From NCBI RefSeq assembly GCF_021266465.1, contig NZ_CP089848.1, positions 1,178,001-1,242,000 on the forward strand: DNA of 64,000 bases, read 5' to 3'. The notes beneath the pieces were generated by a model. That model was not told where the DNA came from and made no database searches. It worked only from the letters and a program-made list of their open reading frames with translations. Positions 16,998 through 26,032 of the stretch are shown in pieces. Source of the stretch: Paralcaligenes sp. KSB-10. GTDB taxonomy: Bacteria; Pseudomonadota; Gammaproteobacteria; Burkholderiales; Burkholderiaceae_B. A program made the translations under genes and the position numbers. The first letter of the stretch is position 1. Every line of letters starts with the position of its first letter.

Positions 16998-18251
16998 TTA
17001 TTTGCGCAAAGCCTTTACAGCCTCTGGCTGAACATCCGCTTTCTGCCCGCCCCAGCTTACCCGCAGATAATTCGCCAGATCGGCCATTTCCCTATCGTTC
17101 AGCTTGCCGGCAAAGCCCGGCATGGCCTGCATGGCCTGATTGCCCGGGAACTTCTGCTCGTCGATCCCCCTGAGCATCACCGCAATCAGATTATGCGGAT
17201 CGACGTTACGCACAGTTGTGTTGCCGTCCATTGCAACCGCCACATTGGGCTTGCCCTGACCCTGGGCCGCGTGACAAGCCGCGCACAGGGCCAGATAATG
17301 CAGCTTGCCCGCTGTGAGATCGGCATTGCCGGCGGCGGCGCGCGGCATGGCTACCGGTGCCAAGGGCATGTCGCCCATCAGGTAGGCGACCATCGCCTTA
17401 TTGTCGGCGGGACTCAGGTATTGGGTGCTGTGATGGAAGGCCGAAAACATTTCGCCAAACGCCGACCCTTGAGGCGCAATACCCTGGCTCAGGAATATCC
17501 GCAGGTCTTGCGGTGTCCAGCCCCGGGAGGCCAAGCCTTTGGGCGTGATGTCCGGAGCCTTGATATCGCCCAGGTCGCCTCCAGCCAGGGTGCTGCCCAG
17601 GTTCAACTGCCCCATCGAACCGCGCGGCGTGTGGCATTCCGTGCAATGACCCAGCGCATTGCTCAGGTACCGTCCACGCACCCATTCTTGCGAGCTGCCC
17701 GAGGACACGTCGGGCAGGGTGTTTTTCAGAAACAGCAGATTCCAGCCACGCATGAGTATCGGCAAGTTGAACGGAAAGGCAAACTCGTTGCCTCTATCAG
17801 GCTGCGCAACCGGTTTGAGGCTTTGCAAATAGGCAAAAATGGCATCGCTGTCTTCGCGCGTCACGCCGCGGTAGCTTGTATACGGCATGGCCGGATACAA
17901 GGAGCGATCGGGAGCCAGGCCGTCGTGCAGGGCCTTGTAGAAATCCGCGGAAGTCCACTTGCCTATGCCATGCTCTTTATCGGGCGTGATGTTCGAGCCG
18001 TATATTTTTCCGAATGGTGTATCCAGCGCATCTCCGCCCGCAAATAGCGCGCCGTTGCGGGTTGTATGGCAGGCCGTGCAATCGGCGGCCTTCGCCAGAT
18101 ATTTGCCGCGCGCCAGAAGTTCGAGAGAATTCCCTCCCCTATCGACATCCGAGGTCGGGTAAGACGAGTCCAGCACACCCGAGAACACCAGCCCCGCGGC
18201 CACCAAGGCCACAATCACCACGCCCCCGAATATCTTTTTCTTACTTGCCAT
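16998..18251 (-). CDS. Tri-haem cytochrome c subunit of a periplasmic dehydrogenase
   Basis: A 417-residue protein with an uncleaved or signal-type N-terminal helix (about 7-25). Three c-type haem sites are visible: CTACH (58-62), CTECH (203-207) and CAACH (323-327). The architecture matches the cytochrome subunits of membrane alcohol/aldehyde dehydrogenases and of exported Mo hydroxylases. It would accept electrons from the 2Fe-2S subunit and hand them to quinone or the respiratory chain. Its ATG overlaps the end of the 2Fe-2S gene by 11 bp. Confidence 0.9.
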   Translation of the reverse strand: MASKKKIFGGVVIVALVAAGLVFSGVLDSSYPTSDVDRGGNSLELLARGKYLAKAADCTACHTTRNGALFAGGDALDTPFGKIYGSNITPDKEHGIGKWTSADFYKALHDGLAPDRSLYPAMPYTSYRGVTREDSDAIFAYLQSLKPVAQPDRGNEFAFPFNLPILMRGWNLLFLKNTLPDVSSGSSQEWVRGRYLSNALGHCTECHTPRGSMGQLNLGSTLAGGDLGDIKAPDITPKGLASRGWTPQDLRIFLSQGIAPQGSAFGEMFSAFHHSTQYLSPADNKAMVAYLMGDMPLAPVAMPRAAAGNADLTAGKLHYLALCAACHAAQGQGKPNVAVAMDGNTTVRNVDPHNLIAVMLRGIDEQKFPGNQAMQAMPGFAGKLNDREMADLANYLRVSWGGQKADVQPEAVKALRK

Positions 18252-18801
18252 GAGCGGTCTCCTTGAGCAGGCCGGGCGTCGTCATGATCAGGTCTTTGAC
18301 GGCCTGGTGGTAACGCACATACCCCGTGCAACGACAGATATGATCGTTCAAGGCTTCGGTCACCACCGCTTCGACCTGGTCGCCCGCAATTGGCTGGCGT
18401 TTCAATTTTTCAAGCAAGACCGTCGCTGCATTGACAAACCCCGGTGTGCAATACCCGCACTGGAAACTATAAAACTCAAGGAACTTCTGCTGGATGGGAG
18501 AAAGGGCTGTAAGTTCGCCGGCCTGGTTGCGCTGCGCATGGCCTTCCACCGTCCGCAGCTTTTTCCCCTGGAAGAAAATGGCTCCGGTGATGCAGGTGCG
18601 AATTTCCTCGCTGGTGCCGTCTTCGTGATCGAGAATGGCCACACAGGCATGGCAAATGCCCTGGCCGCAACCCAGGCGCGATCCGGTCAGGCCGGCGTAT
18701 TCGTGCAGAAAATCAATCATCATCAGGCTTTCCGGCACATCGAAGGGCCCCACCGCCGTGCCGTTGATGGTCATGGAAACCGACTTGCTTGCAACGCTCA
18801 T
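18241..18801 (-). CDS. 2Fe-2S subunit of molybdenum hydroxylase (xanthine dehydrogenase family)
   Basis: A 186-residue protein. It has a plant-ferredoxin-type cluster (C45, C50, C53, C70 in CGQGICHAC and RTC) and a second all-helical cluster (C115, C118, C156, C158 in CGYC and CRC). This is the standard small-subunit layout. The start at 18801 overlaps the stop of the large-subunit gene (ATGA), so an upstream extension in frame is not real. There is no signal peptide; it would be co-exported with the Tat-bearing large subunit. Confidence 0.92.
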   Translation of the reverse strand: MSVASKSVSMTINGTAVGPFDVPESLMMIDFLHEYAGLTGSRLGCGQGICHACVAILDHEDGTSEEIRTCITGAIFFQGKKLRTVEGHAQRNQAGELTALSPIQQKFLEFYSFQCGYCTPGFVNAATVLLEKLKRQPIAGDQVEAVVTEALNDHICRCTGYVRYHQAVKDLIMTTPGLLKETAHGK

Positions 18802-21623
18802 GCCAGAGCCTCCTGTATTTTTTCGGGCGTAAGGGGCAAGGTATTGAAACGATGGCCAGTCGCGTGCGCGACGCCATTGACTATGGCCCCGACGATCGGA
18901 ATCATGACCACCTCCGCCATGCCTTTGGGCGGATCGGTCTCGGACAAGGGCGGCAGCACCTCGTAGCTTTGCGACCACAGGGCCACTTCTTTGGCGCGCG
19001 GCAAGTGGTAACGATTGAAATTCCAGGTGCCATTGCCCGGGCCATCTTCGTACAAGGGCAGGTACTCGTACAGGGCATGTCCGATTCCCATGGCTATCCC
19101 GCCCTGTATCTGGCCCGACACCAATTCTTCGGACAGCACATTGCCGCATTCGATAATGGAGTGATGGTTCAGGAGTTCAACCTCGCCATTGGCCAGATTA
19201 ATGTCTATTTCAGCCAAACTTCCCATGGCGCTGTAATAGGTCACCCCCGCATTATTGCGTTGTACGGGCGGGTAATAAACACTGGTTCGCTTTATCGCCC
19301 GGTACGGCTTTGCAGCCGCGCTGGCCGGACCAGCCGTGCCCGCCCCCGCGCCGAAATACAGGGCCAGGCCATCGACGGCCAGGCGTGCAGCGGCTTTGCC
19401 GATCTGGAATTCGGCTTCGGCCCACTGCCAGCGATTGAAACCATGCACCACGACACCCACCACACCCCCCATCTCGTGAGCCTTCGCGGCAAGCTGCGCC
19501 AGGCTCAGGCCCTGCATGCCATTGGCAGTCAGCAAACCCTGCTCCCAACGCGCATCTTCCTGCCGAACCACATAGGGGGCGGCCTGTCCCCCGCCCGTGC
19601 CGCTGCCCCACAGCGCAAGCGCCGCCGGCCACAAGCCATATTGAAATATCACGCGGCAGGCTTCGCGCGTGGTGTGCGTGTAATAGAAAGCCGAATTCGA
19701 CGCGCTGGCCGGTGAAGCCAGTGCCGGAGTCCACTGGGGATCGGCCTGGGCGCCGTCCTGGTCGGACTGGCTCATCAGATAAGGATCTCCGCTGGTCTTC
19801 ATGGGCAAATCGGGCCAGTCTGTTATGGCAAAACCCAGATCGGTGGCCGGCGAACCAAGCCAGCGAACACAGGCAATGGCTTGCGAAGTGCTCATACCGG
19901 TGCCGATTTCGGTACCCGTATGACGCAACATGATGCGCCCTTCGGGCGAGACTTCGATTTTGGCGAACGACGACTCGGCGCCGGTGCCGAAATCTTTTTG
20001 CACACAGGCAAACCCAATGCCATAGGCACGGCCGGGATGGCTCGCCTCGTACTCTTTCTTGCGGCTGGCCCGGTTGATCCACAGGGGATGCTTCTGCGCC
20101 TTGCGCAGGATTTCATCCGCACGCACCGCACCGGCCGGAATCGCCCCCTGGGTGTTTTTCATGCCGGTCTTCAGAACATTCTTCAACCTGAGTTCGATCG
20201 GATCGAGCCCGAGTTGCTGGGCCACGTCGTCGACCATGAGCTCGGTCGCGACCATCGATTGCAAGGTGCCATAGCCGCGCGCCGATCCGGCATCGACCGC
20301 GCGCGAGGCATCGGCGCGCGCCGTCAGGTCGGTCTTGGGCAGATAATAGATGGACTGAGCCGCGGTAGCGCCAACCATCGCCACCGAGGGCGAAAAATTG
20401 CAGCGGCCACCGCCATTGGCCGTCATGTCCGCCGTAAACGACTGAAACAGGCCCGTCTTGCGATCCACCGCCAGGCGGTAGCTTATGTCGAAAGCATGGC
20501 GCTTCAATGCCGTCTGGAATTGCTCATAGCGGTCGTTGGCGAGACGCACCGGGTGCCCGTCCGAGTACAGGGCACAAACCAGGCCGTAAAACGGCATATT
20601 GCAGTGATCTTTGGAGCCATAACCCACCGTGTAGCACGGATGCAAAAATACGGACTTCACAGGAAACTTCGCTTTGGCCAGCATCTCGCCGGCGGTCTCA
20701 ACCACCTCGCTGGGCGATTGAGTAGGCACCACCATATGCAAGGCCTGGGCCTGTGCGTCGTACCAGCAATTGGCATTGTCCGGCTCCAGCGCCGCCGTAT
20801 CGACCGACTGCGTCTGATAACGGCGCTCGACCACGAGCCAGTCTTTGGGAGGGTCATCGAGTTCCCGGCGAATGCTTGCGGCGTGAAACATGCCTTCTTC
20901 GCCGACATTGCCGTGATCTTTGCCATCCGGCCAGACCGGCAATTGCTTGCGCATCTGGCTTGGAAATACCGGAGCGTCTTTCAGGCTGGAAAACACATCG
21001 TCGTCGTAGGGCGTCTTGCCCCCCACGCGCACGAAACGGAATGTCCCCCATGGGTCGCGCACCAGCGGCCCCGTGCTCGCGCCATACCGTATCACGTCGG
21101 CCTGGAACTGCAAGGTGTTCTTGGCCAGACGGAAATGGGCGAAATCATGGTAGATAAGGATGGCCACCGCCTGCCCCAGATACGCCGGTGTCTTGCCCTC
21201 GGGCAACAGCATGTCTTCGCCGTAGAAATCGGTAAATGCCACACCATCGCGCTGCAAATCGGCCGCGGTCACAATGCGGTCTGGCTTCAGGTCGCCGCCC
21301 AGGCGAGCCAGGTCGAAACCCCGATACACGGCATCGGCCCGGGTGGCGCGCAGCACCAATGCGTGGCTTTGCTGTGCCGGCCAATGGGGCAAATCGCGGG
21401 CACGGATATCGCGGGCAAAAACCTTCGCGCCGGTCACCTTGGCCATGCCATCGACGCGAAACCGTGCCCGGCCGGCGACGGGATCCCAGTCGATCGGCGT
21501 GAGGATTTTTTCATCGAACAAGGCCGCGTAGGCGGCCGAGCCGAACGGCGCGATATAAGCCGTAATACCGGCTATCACGGTAGTCTTCAAGAAGCGGCGG
21601 CGGGATGGATTGAGATTGGCCAT
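18798..21623 (-). CDS. Tat-exported molybdopterin-binding large subunit (aldehyde/isoquinoline oxidoreductase type)
   Basis: A 941-residue protein beginning MANLNPSRRRFLKTTVIAG, a clear twin-arginine signal (R8-R10, FLK). The mature part has xanthine-dehydrogenase-family large-subunit features (GRARFRVDGMAKVTGAKVFA, RGYGTLQSMVATELMVDDVA, GTEIGTGMSTSQAIA). Together with the 2Fe-2S protein, cytochrome c, XdhC and MocA-like genes it forms a periplasmic hydroxylase or dehydrogenase, as in isoquinoline 1-oxidoreductase, nicotinate dehydrogenase or aldehyde dehydrogenase systems. The substrate cannot be assigned. GGAA upstream and the Tat motif decide the start. Confidence 0.88.
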   Translation of the reverse strand: MANLNPSRRRFLKTTVIAGITAYIAPFGSAAYAALFDEKILTPIDWDPVAGRARFRVDGMAKVTGAKVFARDIRARDLPHWPAQQSHALVLRATRADAVYRGFDLARLGGDLKPDRIVTAADLQRDGVAFTDFYGEDMLLPEGKTPAYLGQAVAILIYHDFAHFRLAKNTLQFQADVIRYGASTGPLVRDPWGTFRFVRVGGKTPYDDDVFSSLKDAPVFPSQMRKQLPVWPDGKDHGNVGEEGMFHAASIRRELDDPPKDWLVVERRYQTQSVDTAALEPDNANCWYDAQAQALHMVVPTQSPSEVVETAGEMLAKAKFPVKSVFLHPCYTVGYGSKDHCNMPFYGLVCALYSDGHPVRLANDRYEQFQTALKRHAFDISYRLAVDRKTGLFQSFTADMTANGGGRCNFSPSVAMVGATAAQSIYYLPKTDLTARADASRAVDAGSARGYGTLQSMVATELMVDDVAQQLGLDPIELRLKNVLKTGMKNTQGAIPAGAVRADEILRKAQKHPLWINRASRKKEYEASHPGRAYGIGFACVQKDFGTGAESSFAKIEVSPEGRIMLRHTGTEIGTGMSTSQAIACVRWLGSPATDLGFAITDWPDLPMKTSGDPYLMSQSDQDGAQADPQWTPALASPASASNSAFYYTHTTREACRVIFQYGLWPAALALWGSGTGGGQAAPYVVRQEDARWEQGLLTANGMQGLSLAQLAAKAHEMGGVVGVVVHGFNRWQWAEAEFQIGKAAARLAVDGLALYFGAGAGTAGPASAAAKPYRAIKRTSVYYPPVQRNNAGVTYYSAMGSLAEIDINLANGEVELLNHHSIIECGNVLSEELVSGQIQGGIAMGIGHALYEYLPLYEDGPGNGTWNFNRYHLPRAKEVALWSQSYEVLPPLSETDPPKGMAEVVMIPIVGAIVNGVAHATGHRFNTLPLTPEKIQEALA

Positions 21624-21706
21624 AAGTGCGTTCCGTGACAGGTAAAAAGTTCTGATTAATCGACAAAGCGTACTCAGTGATCCATGAGCGGCTGATCGAT
21701 GGCCGG

Positions 21707-22303
21707 CTATCCGGAGAATCCGCCCGAATCCAGAAAGGCTTGTTCCGCCGGTGTCGAAGCCCGCCCCAACTGGAAATTCCTGTGCGGAAACCGCCCGAAC
21801 CGCCGCACGATTTCGCAATGCTCTTGCGCATGCCTGAGATTATCGGGGCTGTGCCGCTCGTACAAATCAAGCGCGTAGTGCTGATCTTCGATATTTTCCG
21901 AATGTACGAATGGCAGGCACACGAAGAGCTTGAGCGTGTCTTCAATCGCCGCAATCGCATTCGAATCAATGGCTGTTCGGGCATAGGCTCGCGCCAGCGA
22001 ATCGGTGGCATACATATGCGCCGAGCCGCGAAACGCATTGCGCGGGAACTGATCCAGCAAAAGAATCAGGGCCAGGTTGCCATAAGGATCGTCCAGCCAG
22101 CGATCACACTCGCGCCGCGCGGCGGCAAAGTGCAGATCGCAAAACGAGGTGCGGAAGGCCTGATCGAAATCGTCGTTTTTGGCAAACCAGGAGGCAGGTC
22201 CCGCATTGCGCCAAAACGATACAACGGCGTTGGCCTCGGCATGGGCGCTGGCGTGCGCCCCATTCGTTCTTGCTGACGGAGTCGCTGAGTTGCTTGCATT
22301 CAT
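21707..22303 (-). CDS. DUF924 family protein
   Basis: A 198-residue soluble protein. LILLLDQFPRNAFRGSAHMYATD (about 80-102) is the DUF924 hallmark, followed by FVCLPFVHSEN and GRFPHRN. The ATG at 22303 has a GAG 6 nt upstream and is preferred over a TTG six codons earlier. It is 83 bp upstream of the Mo-hydroxylase large subunit on the same strand, so it may head that operon. Its biochemical role is unknown. Confidence 0.82.
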   Translation of the reverse strand: MNASNSATPSARTNGAHASAHAEANAVVSFWRNAGPASWFAKNDDFDQAFRTSFCDLHFAAARRECDRWLDDPYGNLALILLLDQFPRNAFRGSAHMYATDSLARAYARTAIDSNAIAAIEDTLKLFVCLPFVHSENIEDQHYALDLYERHSPDNLRHAQEHCEIVRRFGRFPHRNFQLGRASTPAEQAFLDSGGFSG

Positions 22304-22404
22304 TTCCGGCTCTTTGTTCAAGCACCTGGTCTATCCAGTGGCATGGGCCTTCAATATACAAGTTTTGCCACGACAACGATACAGGCACCGCGCCCAGCCC
22401 CGGT

Positions 22405-24879
22405 TTAGAAACGCACCCTCAGGTACAGCGAACCGGCGTTATCGGTATTTCCCGCACCAAACTGGCCGCTATAGGACATGCCCACGGCCGCCTTCTTGCC
22501 GATTGCCATTTCAGCCCCCAGATCCACCACGGCCGCATTTCTGGCTATCGGGGCGCCGGACACCGTAAAGGCAGTGCCATTGCCCTGCAGGAAAGCCAGA
22601 CGCCGTTCGGGGTTCACATCACCTCCCGCATGACGCCAGCCCAGGCCCGCCGTCAGCCTGACCGTCTGGCGACCCACATTCACCATGGTCTTGCCCCGCA
22701 CGCCCAGCGTCATCGTCGTGACGCTGTCGGTGCGGCTGTCGCCATGCAATGCGGCCGCCCCGCCCGTCTCGTCAAACCCCTGCGAGCGTTGATTGATCCA
22801 CGCCAGCCCCACGTAGGGTTCGATCGTGCCGGCCTGCCCCACAGGCAGCGCATAGCCCAGTTCTGTAAAGAGCTGGGTGGCATTCGCATGGTACTTCGCC
22901 TCCAGCGCCTGGTTGCCTCCCATGCTCACGGTGCGGCGGCTATCGATGACATGGCGTGTATAGCCCGCTCCGACCAGGAAGTTGATGCGCCCTTTGCCCG
23001 TTGCCCAACTCTTGCCTCCATACACTGAAGCCGTATAGCTCTTGAGCCTGGATCTCGCGCTGCGATCGTCGACGTCGACCTGGCCGTCGGTGAAGCCCAG
23101 GGCTCCCCCTACGCGCCAGCCGGCACCGACATCGGCATCGCCCCCCAGATACAAGCCGCCCGTGGCCAGCCTGCTTTTGGCAGTGTTGTTATCCCGGCCT
23201 TTGAAAGTTTGCCAGCTACCTACCACCTGGGCCCATAAAGGATAGGCTGCGGATTGAGGCATGGCGCTGGCGGGTACCGCCCCGGAGGCTTGCGCCAGGG
23301 GCGCGCCCGCCATCAGGCCCACGCCCAGGTTGCCACGCATACGATTCGAAAGAGTGCTCACCATCAGGTCGCCCGAACTGAGCAAAGCCGACTGTGTGCT
23401 GGCGTGCAGTTCGCCCGAAAGCTGGTTCAGCGCCCCCTTGGTGTCTGTCGAGACCAGTGCCGCGTCGGCCGCCGCGTTGCTTCCCGCGACCGAAATCACC
23501 CCGCCAAGCGTGGCATTCTGATTCATGCTCAGGCTCGAAGTCTTGGCGGCCACCTTGGCCGGATCGATCGACAGGCTCACCCCCACGTCCTGGGCGCCAT
23601 ACAGCACCGGATCGAGTTTGACCAGGGTATCGGCAAAGCTCGCGTCCAGCCCGGTGCTCTTGAACGTGTTCAGCACCGCACCGCCCGGGGTCTGGATGAT
23701 TGTGTATTTCTGCCGCAAGCGATAGCCGCCAGTGCCGTTTTCCTGCGCCACCGTCAGGTCGATTCCCGACAGGTCCAGATTGCCCGAACGGATGATGATC
23801 AAGTCGGACTGGCCCGCCGCATTGACTTCGGCTTTATAAGCGCCGACAAAGCCCGCGCTGGTCGCATAGCTTTGCGTACCGACCGAATTGCCGGGACTGA
23901 CCGTGCCGCCGCTGCCGCCCAAGGAACCCGAGACGATCAGGTTGCCGCCCAGGGTCGAGCCGCTGTTGACCGTGGCCGCTCCGAGGATCCGGATCGGCGT
24001 GGCAATCGTACCGCCCTTCAGGCTCGAACTGCGTCCCAGCACCACGTCGCCGCCAATGGTGGTGGCCTCGCCCTTACTGAACACGAAACTCGTGCTTTGG
24101 CCCGAAACGCTCTGGCCAATGCTGGTGGGTCCGGCAAAACTGAAGCTCGAGCCCACATCTCCGGTCACGCCCTGGCCAATGGTGGCCGGCCCATTAAAGG
24201 CCAGCGTCGAGCCAGTGCCCACCACGCTGCCGCCTATCGTGGCCGCGCCGCGGAATGTGCCCTGGGTGCCGGCGCCCGTAGCCACATTCCCGCCTATCTG
24301 CGCACCGTTATTGAAGGTTATCGTTGAGTTGCTGCCGCCGACCACGTTGCCGGCAATCGGCGCGCCGCCATTGTCGACCATCGAGGCGCCATCGGCCACA
24401 GTCGATGTGTTCAAGCCCTGGACAATGCCTGTCCAGCTCGCACCCGGCGCTATGGTGAGATTGGTCTTGCCGCCTTGGCTGCGCGTATCGCTGCCGCCCT
24501 TGACCAGGCCATCCAGATCAATAATATCGCCCGCCGAGATCGACCCCGCCCCCAGGCTGAGGTTGACGGTACCGTCCATGCCCGCCAAGTTGCGGTTGAC
24601 CTGCAACAACACGCCATTGTTCTTGGTCAACACCGTTCCCGATCCAATCGCAATATTCTGGGTTTGCCCGGTCGAGCCGAAACTGGACATGATGGAAGCG
24701 CCAGCCGATTCAACCCTGGTGCCCGTCAGCGCAATATCGCTGTCGTTGCTCAGTTGCACCGCGGCCGAACCCGCCCCAGTGGTGGTGATGGAGCCGCCGC
24801 TCACCATGATCTGGGCACCATTCGCCCCGGACACGCCCGGCGCCCGCGCCACTGGTTGCAACCGTAGTGTTGACGGCAT
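22405..24879 (-). CDS. Autotransporter C-terminal part: passenger end and outer-membrane beta-barrel
   Basis: The downstream frame of the interrupted autotransporter. Real coding begins near the frameshift (about 24850) with GVSGANGAQIMVSGG, not at the formal start codon. It contains valine/glycine-rich passenger repeats (AATIGGSVVGTGS, GPTSIGQSVSGQS), an SGSLGGSGGTVSPGNSVGTQ segment and a barrel domain from about WAQVVGSWQTFKGR to the final phenylalanine, the usual Bam recognition end. Confidence 0.6.
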   Translation of the reverse strand: MPSTLRLQPVARAPGVSGANGAQIMVSGGSITTTGAGSAAVQLSNDSDIALTGTRVESAGASIMSSFGSTGQTQNIAIGSGTVLTKNNGVLLQVNRNLAGMDGTVNLSLGAGSISAGDIIDLDGLVKGGSDTRSQGGKTNLTIAPGASWTGIVQGLNTSTVADGASMVDNGGAPIAGNVVGGSNSTITFNNGAQIGGNVATGAGTQGTFRGAATIGGSVVGTGSTLAFNGPATIGQGVTGDVGSSFSFAGPTSIGQSVSGQSTSFVFSKGEATTIGGDVVLGRSSSLKGGTIATPIRILGAATVNSGSTLGGNLIVSGSLGGSGGTVSPGNSVGTQSYATSAGFVGAYKAEVNAAGQSDLIIIRSGNLDLSGIDLTVAQENGTGGYRLRQKYTIIQTPGGAVLNTFKSTGLDASFADTLVKLDPVLYGAQDVGVSLSIDPAKVAAKTSSLSMNQNATLGGVISVAGSNAAADAALVSTDTKGALNQLSGELHASTQSALLSSGDLMVSTLSNRMRGNLGVGLMAGAPLAQASGAVPASAMPQSAAYPLWAQVVGSWQTFKGRDNNTAKSRLATGGLYLGGDADVGAGWRVGGALGFTDGQVDVDDRSARSRLKSYTASVYGGKSWATGKGRINFLVGAGYTRHVIDSRRTVSMGGNQALEAKYHANATQLFTELGYALPVGQAGTIEPYVGLAWINQRSQGFDETGGAAALHGDSRTDSVTTMTLGVRGKTMVNVGRQTVRLTAGLGWRHAGGDVNPERRLAFLQGNGTAFTVSGAPIARNAAVVDLGAEMAIGKKAAVGMSYSGQFGAGNTDNAGSLYLRVRF

Positions 24880-26032
24880 TAATCACCGTGGGGCCGCTGC
24901 TCGTTCCCTGTGCCGCCAGCAAACCCTGGGCATTCGCCCCGCTCGTCGTCACGCTGGTGTTGACAAGAGAGACCTGACTGCCGTATTGGGCCAACACACC
25001 CGCGCTGCCGTCCGTACCCACGGGGCCGCCCATCGTGACTATGGAACCGCCGTTCAGATTGACGATTCCAGCAGACCCCTCGGCTCCGGCCACCACCCCT
25101 GCCGCACCCAGGCCGCTGGTCGCAATCCGCGTACCGTTGACGGTGACAGCGCCAAGGCCCAGAACCCCTCCGCCATATGCACGCACACCGGCAGCCGTTG
25201 CTCCCGAGGTGGCAATACTGCCATTCGTCAATACCACCGTGGCCCCGTTGAATACCTCAACGCCGAAACTATTAGTGCCCACAGTCGTGATATCGGTGGC
25301 CGTCGCATTGACGCTGGCGCCTTTGTTTGCGGATTGAATCCCAACGGCATAATTCAAGTCATGTGTGTTGATCGTGACATGATCGAGGTCAATGGCCGTT
25401 ACCGAGTCTCCCAGCGTCACGGTTCTGTAGGCATTGACGGCATGACCGAACGAGCTATAAGTATCAATGGCCAGGTTGCTGGCATTGATGGACCCACCGT
25501 CCTTGGCCTCCATGCCCACAGTGCGTTTGCTGCCCGAAGCCGTAATTGACCCGCCGCTGATATCGACATGCCCGCCCGCATCGGCCCCGACCCCCGCCGT
25601 GTACGCATGCGCATAATTCGTGCCGGGATTGCTTGAAAAGGCCCTCAGGACTATGTCCGAATTGGTGAGCGATGCTGTGGCGCCCACGCCGCTGGCCGTT
25701 ACCCCTCGTCCATTGGTGCCGGTCGGAGTGCTGACGTCGTTCAGTATGTATGCGCCGGTCAGCGTCAGGCCGCCGCCGGCATTGACCTTCGTAAGTTCGT
25801 ACAAGGACCCGGCAATTCGGGAATTATTGCCCGTCGCGATTCCCAAATTGTTCACCACCACGCTGGTATATGTCAAAGCAGGGTCCAGTGTGCATCCCGG
25901 ACCCCCGCACAGCAGCGTATCGGCGCAAGCCGTTCCAGCCATTCCCAAAAGCGCGGCCGTCAGCGCCGTTAACCTGAAAACATCGCGGCTCGAAGCGGCC
26001 CGCTTTGCGCCCGCCCTCATTGCATTGCTCAT
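24710..26032 (-). CDS. Autotransporter N-terminal part: signal peptide and passenger start
   Basis: The upstream frame of the same gene. It starts MSNAMRAGAKRAASSRDVFR, followed by a hydrophobic stretch and an Ala-Cys-Ala cleavage region. Beta-helix passenger follows to about VNTTVATSGAGA. After that the frame reads into non-homologous Arg/His-rich sequence (RVRGEWCPDHGERRLHHHHW), which marks the frameshift. Confidence 0.6.
   Translation of the reverse strand: MSNAMRAGAKRAASSRDVFRLTALTAALLGMAGTACADTLLCGGPGCTLDPALTYTSVVVNNLGIATGNNSRIAGSLYELTKVNAGGGLTLTGAYILNDVSTPTGTNGRGVTASGVGATASLTNSDIVLRAFSSNPGTNYAHAYTAGVGADAGGHVDISGGSITASGSKRTVGMEAKDGGSINASNLAIDTYSSFGHAVNAYRTVTLGDSVTAIDLDHVTINTHDLNYAVGIQSANKGASVNATATDITTVGTNSFGVEVFNGATVVLTNGSIATSGATAAGVRAYGGGVLGLGAVTVNGTRIATSGLGAAGVVAGAEGSAGIVNLNGGSIVTMGGPVGTDGSAGVLAQYGSQVSLVNTSVTTSGANAQGLLAAQGTSSGPTVINAVNTTVATSGAGAGRVRGEWCPDHGERRLHHHHWGGFGRGATEQRQRYCADGHQG

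Larger units (their letters stand above)
22405..26032 (-). pseudogene. Autotransporter (type Va) gene interrupted by a frameshift
   Basis: Read through one frame change near 24830-24860 this encodes about 1,200 residues. They comprise a signal peptide (cut after GTACA at about residue 37), a long Gly/Ser/Thr/Asn-rich repetitive beta-helix passenger (SGGSITASGS, TSGATAAGVRAYGG, NGGSIVTMGG), a pertactin-like region (GLDASFADTLVKLDPVLYGAQD) and a C-terminal barrel (about the last 270 residues) ending in YLRVRF. The two halves lie in adjacent frames and share a junction in a GC-rich CCCGGCGCCCGCGCC stretch. Removing one base there joins them. Sequencing error, true inactivation or phase variation are all possible. 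Confidence 0.8.

Noticed and set aside
19881-21638. 585-residue frame antisense to the Mo-hydroxylase large subunit
   Set aside because: Same reason: third-position GC leaves the complementary frame open. It has no domain or start signal.
23900-25900. Repetitive autotransporter passenger as a CRISPR array or tandem DNA repeat
   Set aside because: Repetition is at the protein level (Gly/Ser/Thr-rich beta-helix turns); DNA units differ and have no fixed spacing.
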